NCBI RefSeq assembly: GCF_040049215.1
Contig: NZ_JBDZDN010000002.1
Coordinates: 682,001-746,000, forward strand
Direction: 5' to 3'
DNA length: 64,000 nucleotides
Origin: Mesorhizobium_K sp040049215
GTDB taxonomy: Bacteria; Pseudomonadota; Alphaproteobacteria; Rhizobiales; Rhizobiaceae
The notes under the pieces are model-generated. The model worked only from the letters and a program-made list of their open reading frames with translations, searched no databases and was not told where the DNA came from. Positions within the stretch are counted from its first letter, which is position 1, and the number at the start of each line of letters is the position of its first letter. Positions 1 through 7,879 of this stretch are shown here, piece after piece. The translations under genes were made by a program, and so were the position numbers.

Positions 1-496
1 CCGTGGCGACGCCGTTGGCGACCGTCTGCGCGGGATCGAGCTGGCCGATCATCTCGCGCGCCTTGTCCTCGTCGGCCGGCGTGCCGCCGAGCGGCGACAG
101 GTAGTCCGGCGCCAGCGCGACGAAACCTTCGAGCGCCACGCGCCGCGCGACATCCCTGATATGCGCGTTGAGGCCGCGATTCTCGTGGATGACGATGACC
201 GTAGCCAGCTTGCCGCTCGTATCGGCGGGCCGCACCAGATAGCCCATCATGTCGCCGGTTGAGCCCGGCCCCGAGCCTGGCCAGGTGATATCCTCGCCTT
301 TCAGCCTCGCATCGTCGGCCGGCACGATCTCGGCGGCGGCCGGATTGGCGGCGAGCAGCGGCGCGATGGCCGCCGCCGCGGCGCCCGAGCCGGCGAGCCT
401 TGTCAGCTTCTCCATGAAGCCGCGCCGGTCGAGCGTCAGATGCGTGTATTCGTCATAGGCGTCGATCATTGCCTGGGTGATCGCAGGTGCCGTCAT
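1..496 (-). CDS. Dienelactone hydrolase family protein (partial, C-terminus beyond window)
   Basis: The 165 visible codons read an N-terminal region with a twin-arginine-like segment (RRGFM, residues 24-28) followed by a run of Ala/Gly/Leu, which suggests Tat export. An alpha/beta-hydrolase start follows, with the strand VIVIHENRGLN near residue 100 that is typical of dienelactone hydrolases. These enzymes hydrolyse ester or lactone substrates with a Cys/Ser-Asp-His triad. The nucleophile lies beyond the window, so catalytic competence cannot be judged. The ATG at 496 is chosen because GGAAGAG precedes it at good spacing. The substrate is unknown. Confidence 0.8.
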   Translation of the reverse strand, partial: MTAPAITQAMIDAYDEYTHLTLDRRGFMEKLTRLAGSGAAAAAIAPLLAANPAAAEIVPADDARLKGEDITWPGSGPGSTGDMMGYLVRPADTSGKLATVIVIHENRGLNAHIRDVARRVALEGFVALAPDYLSPLGGTPADEDKAREMIGQLDPAQTVANGVAT

Positions 497-755
497 TTTC
501 GCTCTTCCTAGTTTCCTCACCGCAAGGAAGTAGCCCGAATGCTGGCCGGGTCCATTCACGCTTGGGTGAGTTTTTTTCGCGATCGAAGCGCAGGTCAGGA
601 ACGCATGCGCCCATCCAGCGGGCGCGGCGCAGGACAGCGGGAGGACGGGATTTGCCGCAATCAGCTAGCGTCTCAGTTTGAGCTTTGAGGCTGATTCATG
701 GCGAGTCGCACGGTCGGTCCCTATATGTAGTTACTGGAAAAGCACAGGAGTGGTC

Positions 756-950
756 ATGCCCCCCAAACAGACAACCGCCGAAGCCATGGCTCACACTGTA
801 GGTGTCGATCCGAACGCGTTCCGCGATGCTTTGCGCAGCGTGAAGTATCCACGGAAGCGCACAACCGATTGGGAAGTGAAAATCGGTAGCCCCGCATATT
901 CAGGAATGCGCACGGTTCTGGCGGGTCTCCTGCGGCGGAAGGCCGCCTGA
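756..950 (+). CDS. Small basic hypothetical protein (64 aa)
   Basis: I do not recognise the family. The ATG at 756 has CAGGAG just upstream, which favours it over an upstream in-frame start at 678. The product is basic (several Arg/Lys, C-terminal LLRRKAA) and compact. The stretch VDPNAFRDALRSVKYP resembles the helix-turn-helix-like region of small DNA-associated proteins, but this is only an impression. It stands alone between a divergent hydrolase gene and the L,D-transpeptidase gene. Confidence 0.5.
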   Translation: MPPKQTTAEAMAHTVGVDPNAFRDALRSVKYPRKRTTDWEVKIGSPAYSGMRTVLAGLLRRKAA

Positions 951-1139
951 TACCGGCCTGGGCCTAAACGAGAAGCGCACCGCCAGTCGACAATGCCGCC
1001 TGCGTCACGTGCGCGAAATCAGACTGACCCACGACCCCGAAATCCGGTAAGTTGCCGGAAAAAAGTCCTTATTGTATGCTGTGTCACAGAAACTGGCTTA
1101 TCGTCGGCCGGATGGCCGATCTTGCCGTGGAGGGGTCCC

Positions 1140-1811
1140 ATGGAACTGAACCGTCGTGAGCTGATGCTTGGCGCACTGGCCGGCGCGGCCACGGGCGCCG
1201 GGCTCGTGCCTGCCGAAGCTGCCAAGGCCACATCGAAGTCCTCCTGGTATGCCGGGACCGCCGTCGACAACGGCGTCACCTTCAAGCTCACCAACTTCGC
1301 CGTGATCGACCAGAAGTGGCACAAGCAGATGGTGAAGTATAAGTCGAGCGAGCCGGCAGGCACGGTCGTCGTCGATACGCAGCACCATTTTCTCTACATG
1401 ATTATCGAGAACCAGACCGCCATACGATATGGCGTCGGCGTCGGCCGCGACGGGTTCCAGTGGTTCGGCCGCGCCAATATCGACCGCAAGTCGCTGTGGC
1501 CGAAATGGACGCCGCCGCCCGAGATGCTGCTGCGCCAGCCCGACCTGCCGGCCTCCGTAGCGGGCGGTGCGCCGACCAATCCGCTGGGACCTCGGGCGAT
1601 GTATCTCCATGGCGATGGCGGAGACACCGGTTATCGCCTGCACGGCACGCTTGAGCCCGGCAGCATCGGCAAGGACGTGTCGTCCGGCTGCATCCGCATG
1701 TTCCCGGAGCATGTGATCGACCTCTACCAGCGCTGCCCGATCGGCACCGCCGTCCAGGTTCTGCCGCACATCGCCGACCGCATGCCCCAGCTCGACGCCC
1801 AGAACGGATGA
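1140..1811 (+). CDS. L,D-transpeptidase (YkuD domain), Tat-type signal
   Basis: This 223-aa exported enzyme is predicted to form 3-3 peptidoglycan cross-links or attach proteins to peptidoglycan. The N-terminus carries NRREL followed by a hydrophobic Ala/Gly stretch, a Tat-like signal. The YkuD domain fills roughly residues 60-215. Its catalytic signature is visible: a His in LHGT about 16 residues before the nucleophile, then SSGCIRM with Cys near 184. The ATG at 1140 has GGAGGGG upstream, and the upstream in-frame extension from 993 looks non-coding. The gene lies 10 bp before an OmpA-like lipoprotein gene, so the two are probably cotranscribed and act together at the cell wall. Confidence 0.88.
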   Translation: MELNRRELMLGALAGAATGAGLVPAEAAKATSKSSWYAGTAVDNGVTFKLTNFAVIDQKWHKQMVKYKSSEPAGTVVVDTQHHFLYMIIENQTAIRYGVGVGRDGFQWFGRANIDRKSLWPKWTPPPEMLLRQPDLPASVAGGAPTNPLGPRAMYLHGDGGDTGYRLHGTLEPGSIGKDVSSGCIRMFPEHVIDLYQRCPIGTAVQVLPHIADRMPQLDAQNG

Positions 1812-1821
1812 GCCAGACGCG

Positions 1822-2376
1822 ATGAAGATTGCACTGAAGATCGCGCGGGCCGGCGTATTCGCCGGCCTTTTGGCGTTTGCCGCTTCCTGTTCCACTCCGG
1901 GCGGGCTGACGCCCGGCCCGAGCGACACGCTGCCGCCTCAGTCCGGCGGCGCCACCGACGATCCCGCTGCCGGTTTCGAGAACGTGAAACCCGGTTCGGA
2001 GGAGGATTTCATCCTTTCCGCCGGCCGCCGCATCTACTTCACCGAGGGCTCCGCGGCGCTCGACGAGACGGCCAAGGCGACGGTGAACAACCAGATCGCC
2101 TTCCTGCAGAAATATCCAAAGTGGTTCGCCAAGCTGCAGGGTTTCGCCGACGATCCGGGCGGCAACGCCAAGATGACGCAGCTCTCGCAGCAGCGCGCCG
2201 ACGCGGTGATGAACTACATGATCGCAGGCGGCATCGCGCCCGGCCGCCTCTGGGCCAAGGGCTACGGCAAGGAACGCGTCGTGCGCGAATGCACCGAGCG
2301 GGCCTGCAAGGTCCAGAACCGTCGCGTCATCACCAATTTGCGCAACACGCGCGACGAGCCCGACGACGGCATGTAG
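1822..2376 (+). CDS. OmpA-family outer-membrane lipoprotein (Pal-like)
   Basis: This 184-aa protein has a lipoprotein signal ending in FAASC (Cys23), a short low-complexity linker and a C-terminal OmpA/Pal peptidoglycan-binding domain (residues about 70-180). That domain shows the usual core: IYFTEGSAALDE, then LSQQRADAV, then GYGKERVV and QNRRV. It should tether the outer membrane to peptidoglycan. It is not necessarily the Tol-system Pal, because no tol genes are nearby. It follows the L,D-transpeptidase gene closely and is ended by a strong intrinsic terminator at 2403-2427. Confidence 0.88.
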   Translation: MKIALKIARAGVFAGLLAFAASCSTPGGLTPGPSDTLPPQSGGATDDPAAGFENVKPGSEEDFILSAGRRIYFTEGSAALDETAKATVNNQIAFLQKYPKWFAKLQGFADDPGGNAKMTQLSQQRADAVMNYMIAGGIAPGRLWAKGYGKERVVRECTERACKVQNRRVITNLRNTRDEPDDGM

Positions 2377-2402
2377 CCGTCGCCGCCAAGGCAAATGAAG
2401 TC

Positions 2403-2427
2403 AAACGCGCCCTTGCGGGCGCGTTTT
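2403..2427 (+). terminator. Intrinsic terminator after the OmpA-like lipoprotein gene
   Basis: A perfect 10-bp inverted repeat (AAACGCGCCC / GGGCGCGTTT) with a 4-nt loop TTGC, running into four T residues, starts 26 bp after the stop codon. It closes the L,D-transpeptidase-lipoprotein unit. Confidence 0.9.
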
Positions 2428-2479
2428 CCATGTTGGGATGCTCGACTGAAGTTCCATTGAATAGGCATGGGCTGCGCGA

Positions 2480-2860
2480 ATGTTCGTTATTTGGACGGGC
2501 CAAGGACTGTTGATTGCGCTCGCGGCGATTTTCGGAACCATCGTGGGTTATACGACCTACGATCTCTCCTCGCGATTTGTGTTCAGTCTCCCAGAGCAAT
2601 TCTCCTATTTCTTTGTTTGTCTCGGCGCAGCGATCGGCTGCTATCTCGTTGCCCTGTATCTTGAGCAGAAGAGCCGGGGACGGGTCGTCATAGACAAGAA
2701 AACGGGACGCGAGTTTACGCTGCGGCGAAGCCACAAGCTCTTCTACATTTCGGCCCGACGCTGGTCCTATATGCTACTTGCTGCTTCGGCTCTGGCGTTG
2801 ATCTACGGACTAATTTCTTTGTTCGCTGGCGACCAGGGGATGACCAACCCGCTTCCATGA
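2480..2860 (+). CDS. Small hypothetical membrane protein (126 aa, three TM segments)
   Basis: Not recognised as a named family. Three hydrophobic segments are visible at about residues 8-26, 41-61 and 96-116. A basic loop (residues 62-94, rich in Lys/Arg) lies between the second and third, which suggests that loop faces the cytoplasm. Base composition is clearly lower in GC than the flanking genes, which hints at a different origin. It follows the terminator at 2403-2427 and so probably has its own promoter. Confidence 0.6.
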   Translation: MFVIWTGQGLLIALAAIFGTIVGYTTYDLSSRFVFSLPEQFSYFFVCLGAAIGCYLVALYLEQKSRGRVVIDKKTGREFTLRRSHKLFYISARRWSYMLLAASALALIYGLISLFAGDQGMTNPLP

Positions 2861-3017
2861 AACGGATGAGGCTACCGAACAGGTCGGTGACCAAGTAGGA
2901 CGTGGCGGCAAGCGTCAATTCGGTCACATTTACCCGCTGAAACCGGTGGATAACGCCAGCGGAACAAAACGGCGACGCCGCTGGTCTTTCCAGCCCGAAT
3001 CACTACATTCGGAACAA

Positions 3018-5738
3018 ATGGTGGACTTTCCCGACGACATGCCTTTTTTCGACGAGGAGCCGGCCCCTCGCGCGGGCGCACCGCGCCCGGGCGAAGCGCC
3101 GCGGGCCGGCGGCTCCGGTATCGCCGCGCGCGCCATGGCTGCGCGGCAGGGGCACAACCAGCCGGCCGACTACCTGAAGGGCCTCAACCCCGAGCAGCGC
3201 CTCGCCGTCGAGACGACCGAAGGTCCCGTGCTCGTGCTTGCCGGCGCCGGCACCGGCAAGACGCGCGTCTTGACCACCCGCATCGCCCACATCCTCAGCC
3301 TCGGACTCGCCTACCCCTCGCAGATCCTCGCCGTCACCTTCACCAACAAGGCCGCGCGAGAAATGAAGCTCAGGATTGGGGCGCTGATCGGCGAAGGCAA
3401 TGCCGAGGGCATTCCCTGGCTCGGCACCTTCCATTCGATCGGCGTCAAGCTGCTCCGCCGCCATGCCGAACTCGCCGGGCTGAGGAGCGACTTCACCATC
3501 CTCGACACCGACGACGTCGTTCGCCTGCTCAAGCAGTTGATCCAGGCCGAGAACCTCGACGACAAGCGCTGGCCGGCGCGCCAGTTCGCCATGATGATCG
3601 ACGGCTGGAAGAACAAGGGGCTCGGCCCGGCGGACATCCCGGAAGGCGACGCGCGAAGCTTCGGCAACGGCAAGGGCCGTGAGCTCTACAAGGCCTACCA
3701 GGAGCGGCTGAAGACGCTGAACGCCTGCGACTTCGGCGACCTTTTGTGCCATCCGATCCGCATCTTCCGCGAAAACCCTGATGTGCTGAAAGACTATCAC
3801 CGCCGCTTCAGATACATCCTCGTCGACGAATACCAGGACACCAACACCGCGCAATATCTGTGGCTGAGGCTGCTTTCGCAAAGGCCGCAATCGAAGGCTG
3901 GGCCAAGTGGTCTCCCTTCGGCCGAAGGCCGCAAGCCCGACCGGGCGTCGGCCGGCCAGGCCGCCCCCGCGGAGGGCCAGCCGCCGCAGGCGGCGATACG
4001 GCCCGTGAGCGAAAACAAAGAGCAGCAAATAAATATTTGCTGCGTCGGCGACGACGACCAGTCGATCTATGGCTGGCGCGGGGCGGAGGTCGACAACATC
4101 CTGCGCTTCGACAAGGATTTTCCGGGCGCCACCATCATCCGCCTGGAGCGCAACTACCGCTCGACCGCCCATATCCTCGGCGCAGCCTCGCATCTCATCG
4201 CACACAATGAGGGGCGCTTCGGCAAGACGCTGTTCACCGAACGCAACGACCCCGAGGACGCCAAGGTCAACGTACACTCCGCCTGGGATTCGGATGAGGA
4301 GGCGCGTGCCGTCGGCGAGGAGATCGAGCAGGCGCAACGGCGCGGCCACAACCTCAACGACATGGCGATCCTGGTGCGCGCGTCTTTCCAGACGCGCTCC
4401 TTCGAGGACCGCTTCATCGAGATCGGGCTGAACTACCGCGTCATCGGCGGCCCGCGCTTCTACGAACGTCTTGAGATCCGCGATGCGCTGGCCTTCTTCC
4501 GCGTCGTCGCGCAAGGGGCCGACGACCTCGCCTTCGAGCGCATCGTCAATGTGCCCAAGCGCGGCCTCGGCGAAGCCACCATCCGCCAGATCCACGATAC
4601 GGCGCGCGCGCTGGGCATTCCGATGCTGGCCGCCGCCGCGCAGCTTGCCGAAAGCGACGAGCTGAAGCCCAAGCCGCGCGCGGCACTGCGCGAAGTCGCC
4701 GCCAATTTTGCCCGCTGGCAGGCAGCGCTGGAAACCACGCCGCACACCGAGCTTGCCGAGACCATTCTCGAGGAGAGCGGCTACACCGACATGTGGAAAA
4801 ACGACCGCTCGGCGGAGGCACCGGGCCGGCTCGAGAACCTGAAGGAGCTCATCCGCTCCATGGAGGAATACGAGTCGCTGCGCTCCTTCCTCGAGCATGT
4901 CGCGCTGGTCATGGACTCCGAGCAGAACGCCGAGCTCGACGCCGTCAACATCATGACGCTGCACTCGGCCAAGGGGCTGGAGTTTGAGACCGTCTTCCTG
5001 CCCGGCTGGGAGGAAGGCCTCTTCCCGCATCAGCGCTCGCTCGACGAAGGCGGCCGCTCCGGGTTGGAGGAAGAGCGCCGGCTCGCCTATGTCGGGCTGA
5101 CCCGCGCGAAAAAGCACCTGCACATCTGGTTCGTCTCCAACCGCCGCATCCATGGCCTCTGGCAATCGACGATCCCGTCGCGCTTCCTCGACGAATTGCC
5201 GGAGGCGCATGTCGAGGTCGCGGAAACAGGCAATTCCTACGGCGGCTACGGCAATCCTTATGGCGGCGGTTCTTTCGCATCCGGGCGCGGCGGCCAGGGG
5301 GGCCAGGGCGCGGGCCGCCGCAACCCTTACGGCGCGTCGCGCTTCGACAATGTCGGCGCCGATGCCGACAAGGGCGGCGGCGCCTTCTCCAACACCTATG
5401 CGACTCCAGGATGGGCGCGCGCCCAGCAAAACCGCACCGAGGCGACCGACCGCAACTGGGGCACGCGCTCCGGCCATGCCGTCGAGCGCATCGGCTACGG
5501 CGAGACCGATTCGGGCTACGGCGCCGGCCGCACCTCGGTCAAGTCGCGCACCATCGAGGGCGAGCTGGTGGCCAAATCCGTCTCCGACACGCCCTCCCCC
5601 TTCGCCATCGGCGACCGCGTCTTCCACCAGAAATTCGGCAACGGCAACGTCTCCGCCGTCGAGGGCAACAAGCTCACCATCGATTTCGACAAGGCCGGCC
5701 AGAAGAAGGTGCTGGACGGGTTCGTGAGAGCCGCTTGA
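3018..5738 (+). CDS. uvrD: ATP-dependent DNA helicase, UvrD/PcrA type (SF1A), with in-frame palindromic insertion
   Basis: A 906-aa superfamily 1 helicase for nucleotide-excision and mismatch repair. Visible motifs are AGAGTGKT (Walker A, about residues 75-82), VDEYQDTN (motif II, about 270), GDDDQSIYGWRGAE (motif III, about 343), LERNYRST (motif IV) and VGLTRAKK (motif VI). A glycine-rich linker follows, then a C-terminal Tudor-like tail (FAIGDRVFHQKFGNG). Homologues run directly from motif II to motif III. Here about 31-40 extra residues (around 300-331) are encoded by a palindromic repeat also found in the 5-oxoprolinase gene. The ATG at 3018 is preferred because the residues after it match the usual N-terminus. 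A GTG at 2946 would add 24 atypical residues. Confidence 0.92.
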   Translation: MVDFPDDMPFFDEEPAPRAGAPRPGEAPRAGGSGIAARAMAARQGHNQPADYLKGLNPEQRLAVETTEGPVLVLAGAGTGKTRVLTTRIAHILSLGLAYPSQILAVTFTNKAAREMKLRIGALIGEGNAEGIPWLGTFHSIGVKLLRRHAELAGLRSDFTILDTDDVVRLLKQLIQAENLDDKRWPARQFAMMIDGWKNKGLGPADIPEGDARSFGNGKGRELYKAYQERLKTLNACDFGDLLCHPIRIFRENPDVLKDYHRRFRYILVDEYQDTNTAQYLWLRLLSQRPQSKAGPSGLPSAEGRKPDRASAGQAAPAEGQPPQAAIRPVSENKEQQINICCVGDDDQSIYGWRGAEVDNILRFDKDFPGATIIRLERNYRSTAHILGAASHLIAHNEGRFGKTLFTERNDPEDAKVNVHSAWDSDEEARAVGEEIEQAQRRGHNLNDMAILVRASFQTRSFEDRFIEIGLNYRVIGGPRFYERLEIRDALAFFRVVAQGADDLAFERIVNVPKRGLGEATIRQIHDTARALGIPMLAAAAQLAESDELKPKPRAALREVAANFARWQAALETTPHTELAETILEESGYTDMWKNDRSAEAPGRLENLKELIRSMEEYESLRSFLEHVALVMDSEQNAELDAVNIMTLHSAKGLEFETVFLPGWEEGLFPHQRSLDEGGRSGLEEERRLAYVGLTRAKKHLHIWFVSNRRIHGLWQSTIPSRFLDELPEAHVEVAETGNSYGGYGNPYGGGSFASGRGGQGGQGAGRRNPYGASRFDNVGADADKGGGAFSNTYATPGWARAQQNRTEATDRNWGTRSGHAVERIGYGETDSGYGAGRTSVKSRTIEGELVAKSVSDTPSPFAIGDRVFHQKFGNGNVSAVEGNKLTIDFDKAGQKKVLDGFVRAA
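3919..4012 (+). repeat. Palindromic coding repeat, copy 1 (inside uvrD)
   Basis: This 94-bp block begins with 43 bp (3919-3961) identical to 51711-51753 and ends with GTGAGCGA, also shared. It contains internal palindromes such as GGCCGGCC and CTTCGGCCGAAG. It is translated in frame as a Pro/Ala/Gln-rich segment containing EGRKPDRASAGQ. The two copies differ in length by exactly one codon. The outer edges of the insertion may extend to about 3885 and 4028, but these cannot be fixed without a homologue. Confidence 0.85.
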
Positions 5739-6050
5739 GCCGCTGCCGATCCGGCGGTTTTCCGAAGCTGAACCGGCCTTTCCCAAGCTCGCCTTGATTC
5801 CGTCTCATTATCTCCCCGATTGGCTGGAATTGCTCCGAGCCAGGCTTCTCTCGCGATTTTCGTCGCGAAAAATGCATTTGGACGGCCATCAGGCCGGCAT
5901 ATCGGGGACAGGGAAAAGGTTGGTTAACCATCTTTCGCCATCCTTTTGATCGATCGGCAACAGGAACGGGCGCAGCCGCCGGCTGCGTCGGAACGTGTCG
6001 CGGCGCGCGGCGAGTGGGAACGTGCGCTGCAGGATTGGTTGAGAGTGCGT
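5739..6050 (+). other. Gene-free interval between uvrD and the DUF2778 gene
   Basis: This 312-bp stretch holds no gene that I can support. It contains a small hairpin, TCGCGA / TCGCGA around 5851-5868, and a TTAACC half-site (5924-5929) of the kind seen in CtrA boxes but lacking a second half. The promoter of the downstream gene presumably lies here, but no convincing -35/-10 pair was identified. Confidence 0.5.
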
Positions 6051-7421
6051 ATGGCGTTTGTGAGTAAGGGGATCGGGGACAGCGATTCCGGCAGCGGTAC
6101 AGTCAGTCTTTCGCGCGAGGTTTTCGGCGCCGTCCGCTGGGTCGCGCTTCCCTGCGTGGCGGTATTTTTCGCGTCCTGGTCGGTAGCGGCGCTGGCCAGC
6201 CTGCATTCGGCGGCGACCGAGCGCGCCTCCGCCGGCAGCTTCGTCCAGGCCGGCCTGCCGACGCCCTCTCAGGCCCGTGAATCGCCCCGGCCCGGGCAGA
6301 GCGCCCACGCGTTGCTTGTCGCGCCGGCGCAAAAATCGGCAAGCCTCGCCACCCTCTCGACGACGCGGCCGAAACCGAAAGCAGCTCCAGCCGTTCAGCC
6401 GCCGGCCGACCCGTTCGGCAAGGTAGTCGCCGAAGCAAAACTGTCGCGCGAGAAGCTGGTCGCCGCCTTCGAGCGCGCCGGCATGGCCATTTTGGACACG
6501 GAGCGATCGGCCGAGTTCGCTTTCGCCGCGCCCATCGCCGAGCGTTTCTACCAGCCGGCGGTCAGCGCGCTTCCCGCTCCCCAACCGACACAGGCCGCGG
6601 CGGACGTCGCCCCGGCCTCGCCCGGCCTCGAAGGTGTCCAGATCGCCTACGCCGCGGTGGAATCGGACTGGAACAATCCGGTCCAGCTGGCGCTGGCCTC
6701 GCTTGCCGTCGATCCGTACGCCATGGGCGAGGACGAGCCGGTGACCAGCGAAGACCAGATGCCGGAAGCCGTCGACCTGCCGCCGGCAAAGCCCGATGCC
6801 AAGCCGGCCAAGCTCGACGCCAAGCCCGACGTCAGGCCTGCGCGCGAACCGGCGAAAGTGGCGGATGAGCCCGCCGCCCCCGCCCGCAAGCCAGCCAGGA
6901 CCGAAAGGCGTGAGCCTGAGCAGGCGCTGGCCTATGCGCGGCCCGACAAGCCGGCAGTCGGAGCGTTCAAGAATCTGTTCAACACGCCGAAGGCCGGCAA
7001 CGGCGTCGCGATCTACGATATTTCGGCCGCCGTGGTCCACATGCCCGACGGCACCAAGCTCGAGGCGCATTCCGGCATCGGCAAGATGGCCGACAATCCG
7101 CGCTACGTGCATGTGAAGATGAACGGCCCGACGCCGCCCAACACCTACAGGCTGTCGATGCGCGAAAAGCGTTTCCACGGGGTCGAGGCGGTCCGCATGA
7201 CCCCCGTCGGCGGCGGCAAGATGCATGGCCGCGACGGCATCCTGGCGCATTCCTACCTGCTGCGCGGCGGCCGCGAGGAATCGCATGGCTGCGTCGCCTT
7301 CAAGGACTATCCGCGTTTCCTGAAGGCCTTCAAGCAGGGCAAGGTCAAGCAGATCGTCGTGGTGCCCTCGATGTCCAAAATGCCGAAGGTGCAGATGGTG
7401 TCGGCGGGGCGCGGGGCGTAG
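6051..7421 (+). CDS. Membrane-anchored DUF2778 (L,D-transpeptidase-like) protein
   Basis: This 456-aa protein has one N-terminal transmembrane segment (about 28-50) and a long periplasmic linker rich in Ala/Pro/Lys, with repeated DAKP-type units around 245-265. Its C-terminal domain (about 320-435) carries the pattern GRDGILAHSYLLRG followed by ESHGCVAFKDY. The His-Gly-Cys near residues 412-414 is the DUF2778 signature. That domain is shared with Tlde1-type peptidoglycan-acting proteins and related to YkuD enzymes. Role in wall remodelling is inferred. The ATG at 6051 is chosen because the upstream in-frame part (from 5946) looks non-coding. Confidence 0.75.
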   Translation: MAFVSKGIGDSDSGSGTVSLSREVFGAVRWVALPCVAVFFASWSVAALASLHSAATERASAGSFVQAGLPTPSQARESPRPGQSAHALLVAPAQKSASLATLSTTRPKPKAAPAVQPPADPFGKVVAEAKLSREKLVAAFERAGMAILDTERSAEFAFAAPIAERFYQPAVSALPAPQPTQAAADVAPASPGLEGVQIAYAAVESDWNNPVQLALASLAVDPYAMGEDEPVTSEDQMPEAVDLPPAKPDAKPAKLDAKPDVRPAREPAKVADEPAAPARKPARTERREPEQALAYARPDKPAVGAFKNLFNTPKAGNGVAIYDISAAVVHMPDGTKLEAHSGIGKMADNPRYVHVKMNGPTPPNTYRLSMREKRFHGVEAVRMTPVGGGKMHGRDGILAHSYLLRGGREESHGCVAFKDYPRFLKAFKQGKVKQIVVVPSMSKMPKVQMVSAGRGA

Positions 7422-7449
7422 GGCCGCGCCTTCGGGACCGTTTCCCGCC

Positions 7450-7731
7450 CTATTGCCGCATCTCCTTCAGCTTGACCGCTGCCGCCGCCGCGAGGTCGGC
7501 GTAGCGCGATTCCAGCGCGCGGGCCTTGTCCACCACAGGGAAGTCGTGGCCCATCCCTTCGAGCACGGTCTTCAGCTTCTCGACGAACTGCGCCTGCTTC
7601 TCCAGTTCCGAAAACAGCGCCGTCACCTGGTCGAGCGAGATATCGGGATCGGACAGCACCTTGGGCACGAGCTTGCGCATCTTGTTGCCGGCGCGGATTT
7701 CGTCGTCGAGGATTTTCAGCCAGTCCGCCAC
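7450..7731 (-). CDS. Small helical hypothetical protein (93 aa)
   Basis: Starts at a GTG (7731) preceded by a purine-rich stretch. Everything further upstream in the same frame is antisense to the neighbouring gene and to the repeats. The product is soluble and strongly alpha-helical, with heptad-like spacing around residues 35-62 (LDQVTALFSELEKQAQFVEKL) and an Ala-rich C-terminal helix. Family not recognised. It is divergent from the repeat-bearing gene at 7880. Confidence 0.65.
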   Translation of the reverse strand: MADWLKILDDEIRAGNKMRKLVPKVLSDPDISLDQVTALFSELEKQAQFVEKLKTVLEGMGHDFPVVDKARALESRYADLAAAAAVKLKEMRQ

Positions 7732-7879
7732 GGGCGTCTCCGTATTCGGGCGCCTTTCGCGTGGACAGAAAAGCGCCGGGAAAGGTCCAATAGCGCGCTC
7801 CCGCGCGGTCGGCAAAGAATCTTTATCCACGGCGCTCTCCACCCCAGTGACAATGCGGTCGCCTTGAAAGGAGGCGGCG

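Noticed and set aside
3003..5786. 927-codon open frame antisense to uvrD
   Set aside because: It lies wholly over a convincing helicase gene. Long antisense frames arise from GC-rich third codon positions. No motif or ribosome-binding site supports it. The same applies to 17174-19072, 25196-26914, 31498-33051 and 50975-53824.
5924..5929. TTAACC as a CtrA box before the DUF2778 gene
   Set aside because: Only one half-site is present; the expected second TTAA seven bases away is missing.
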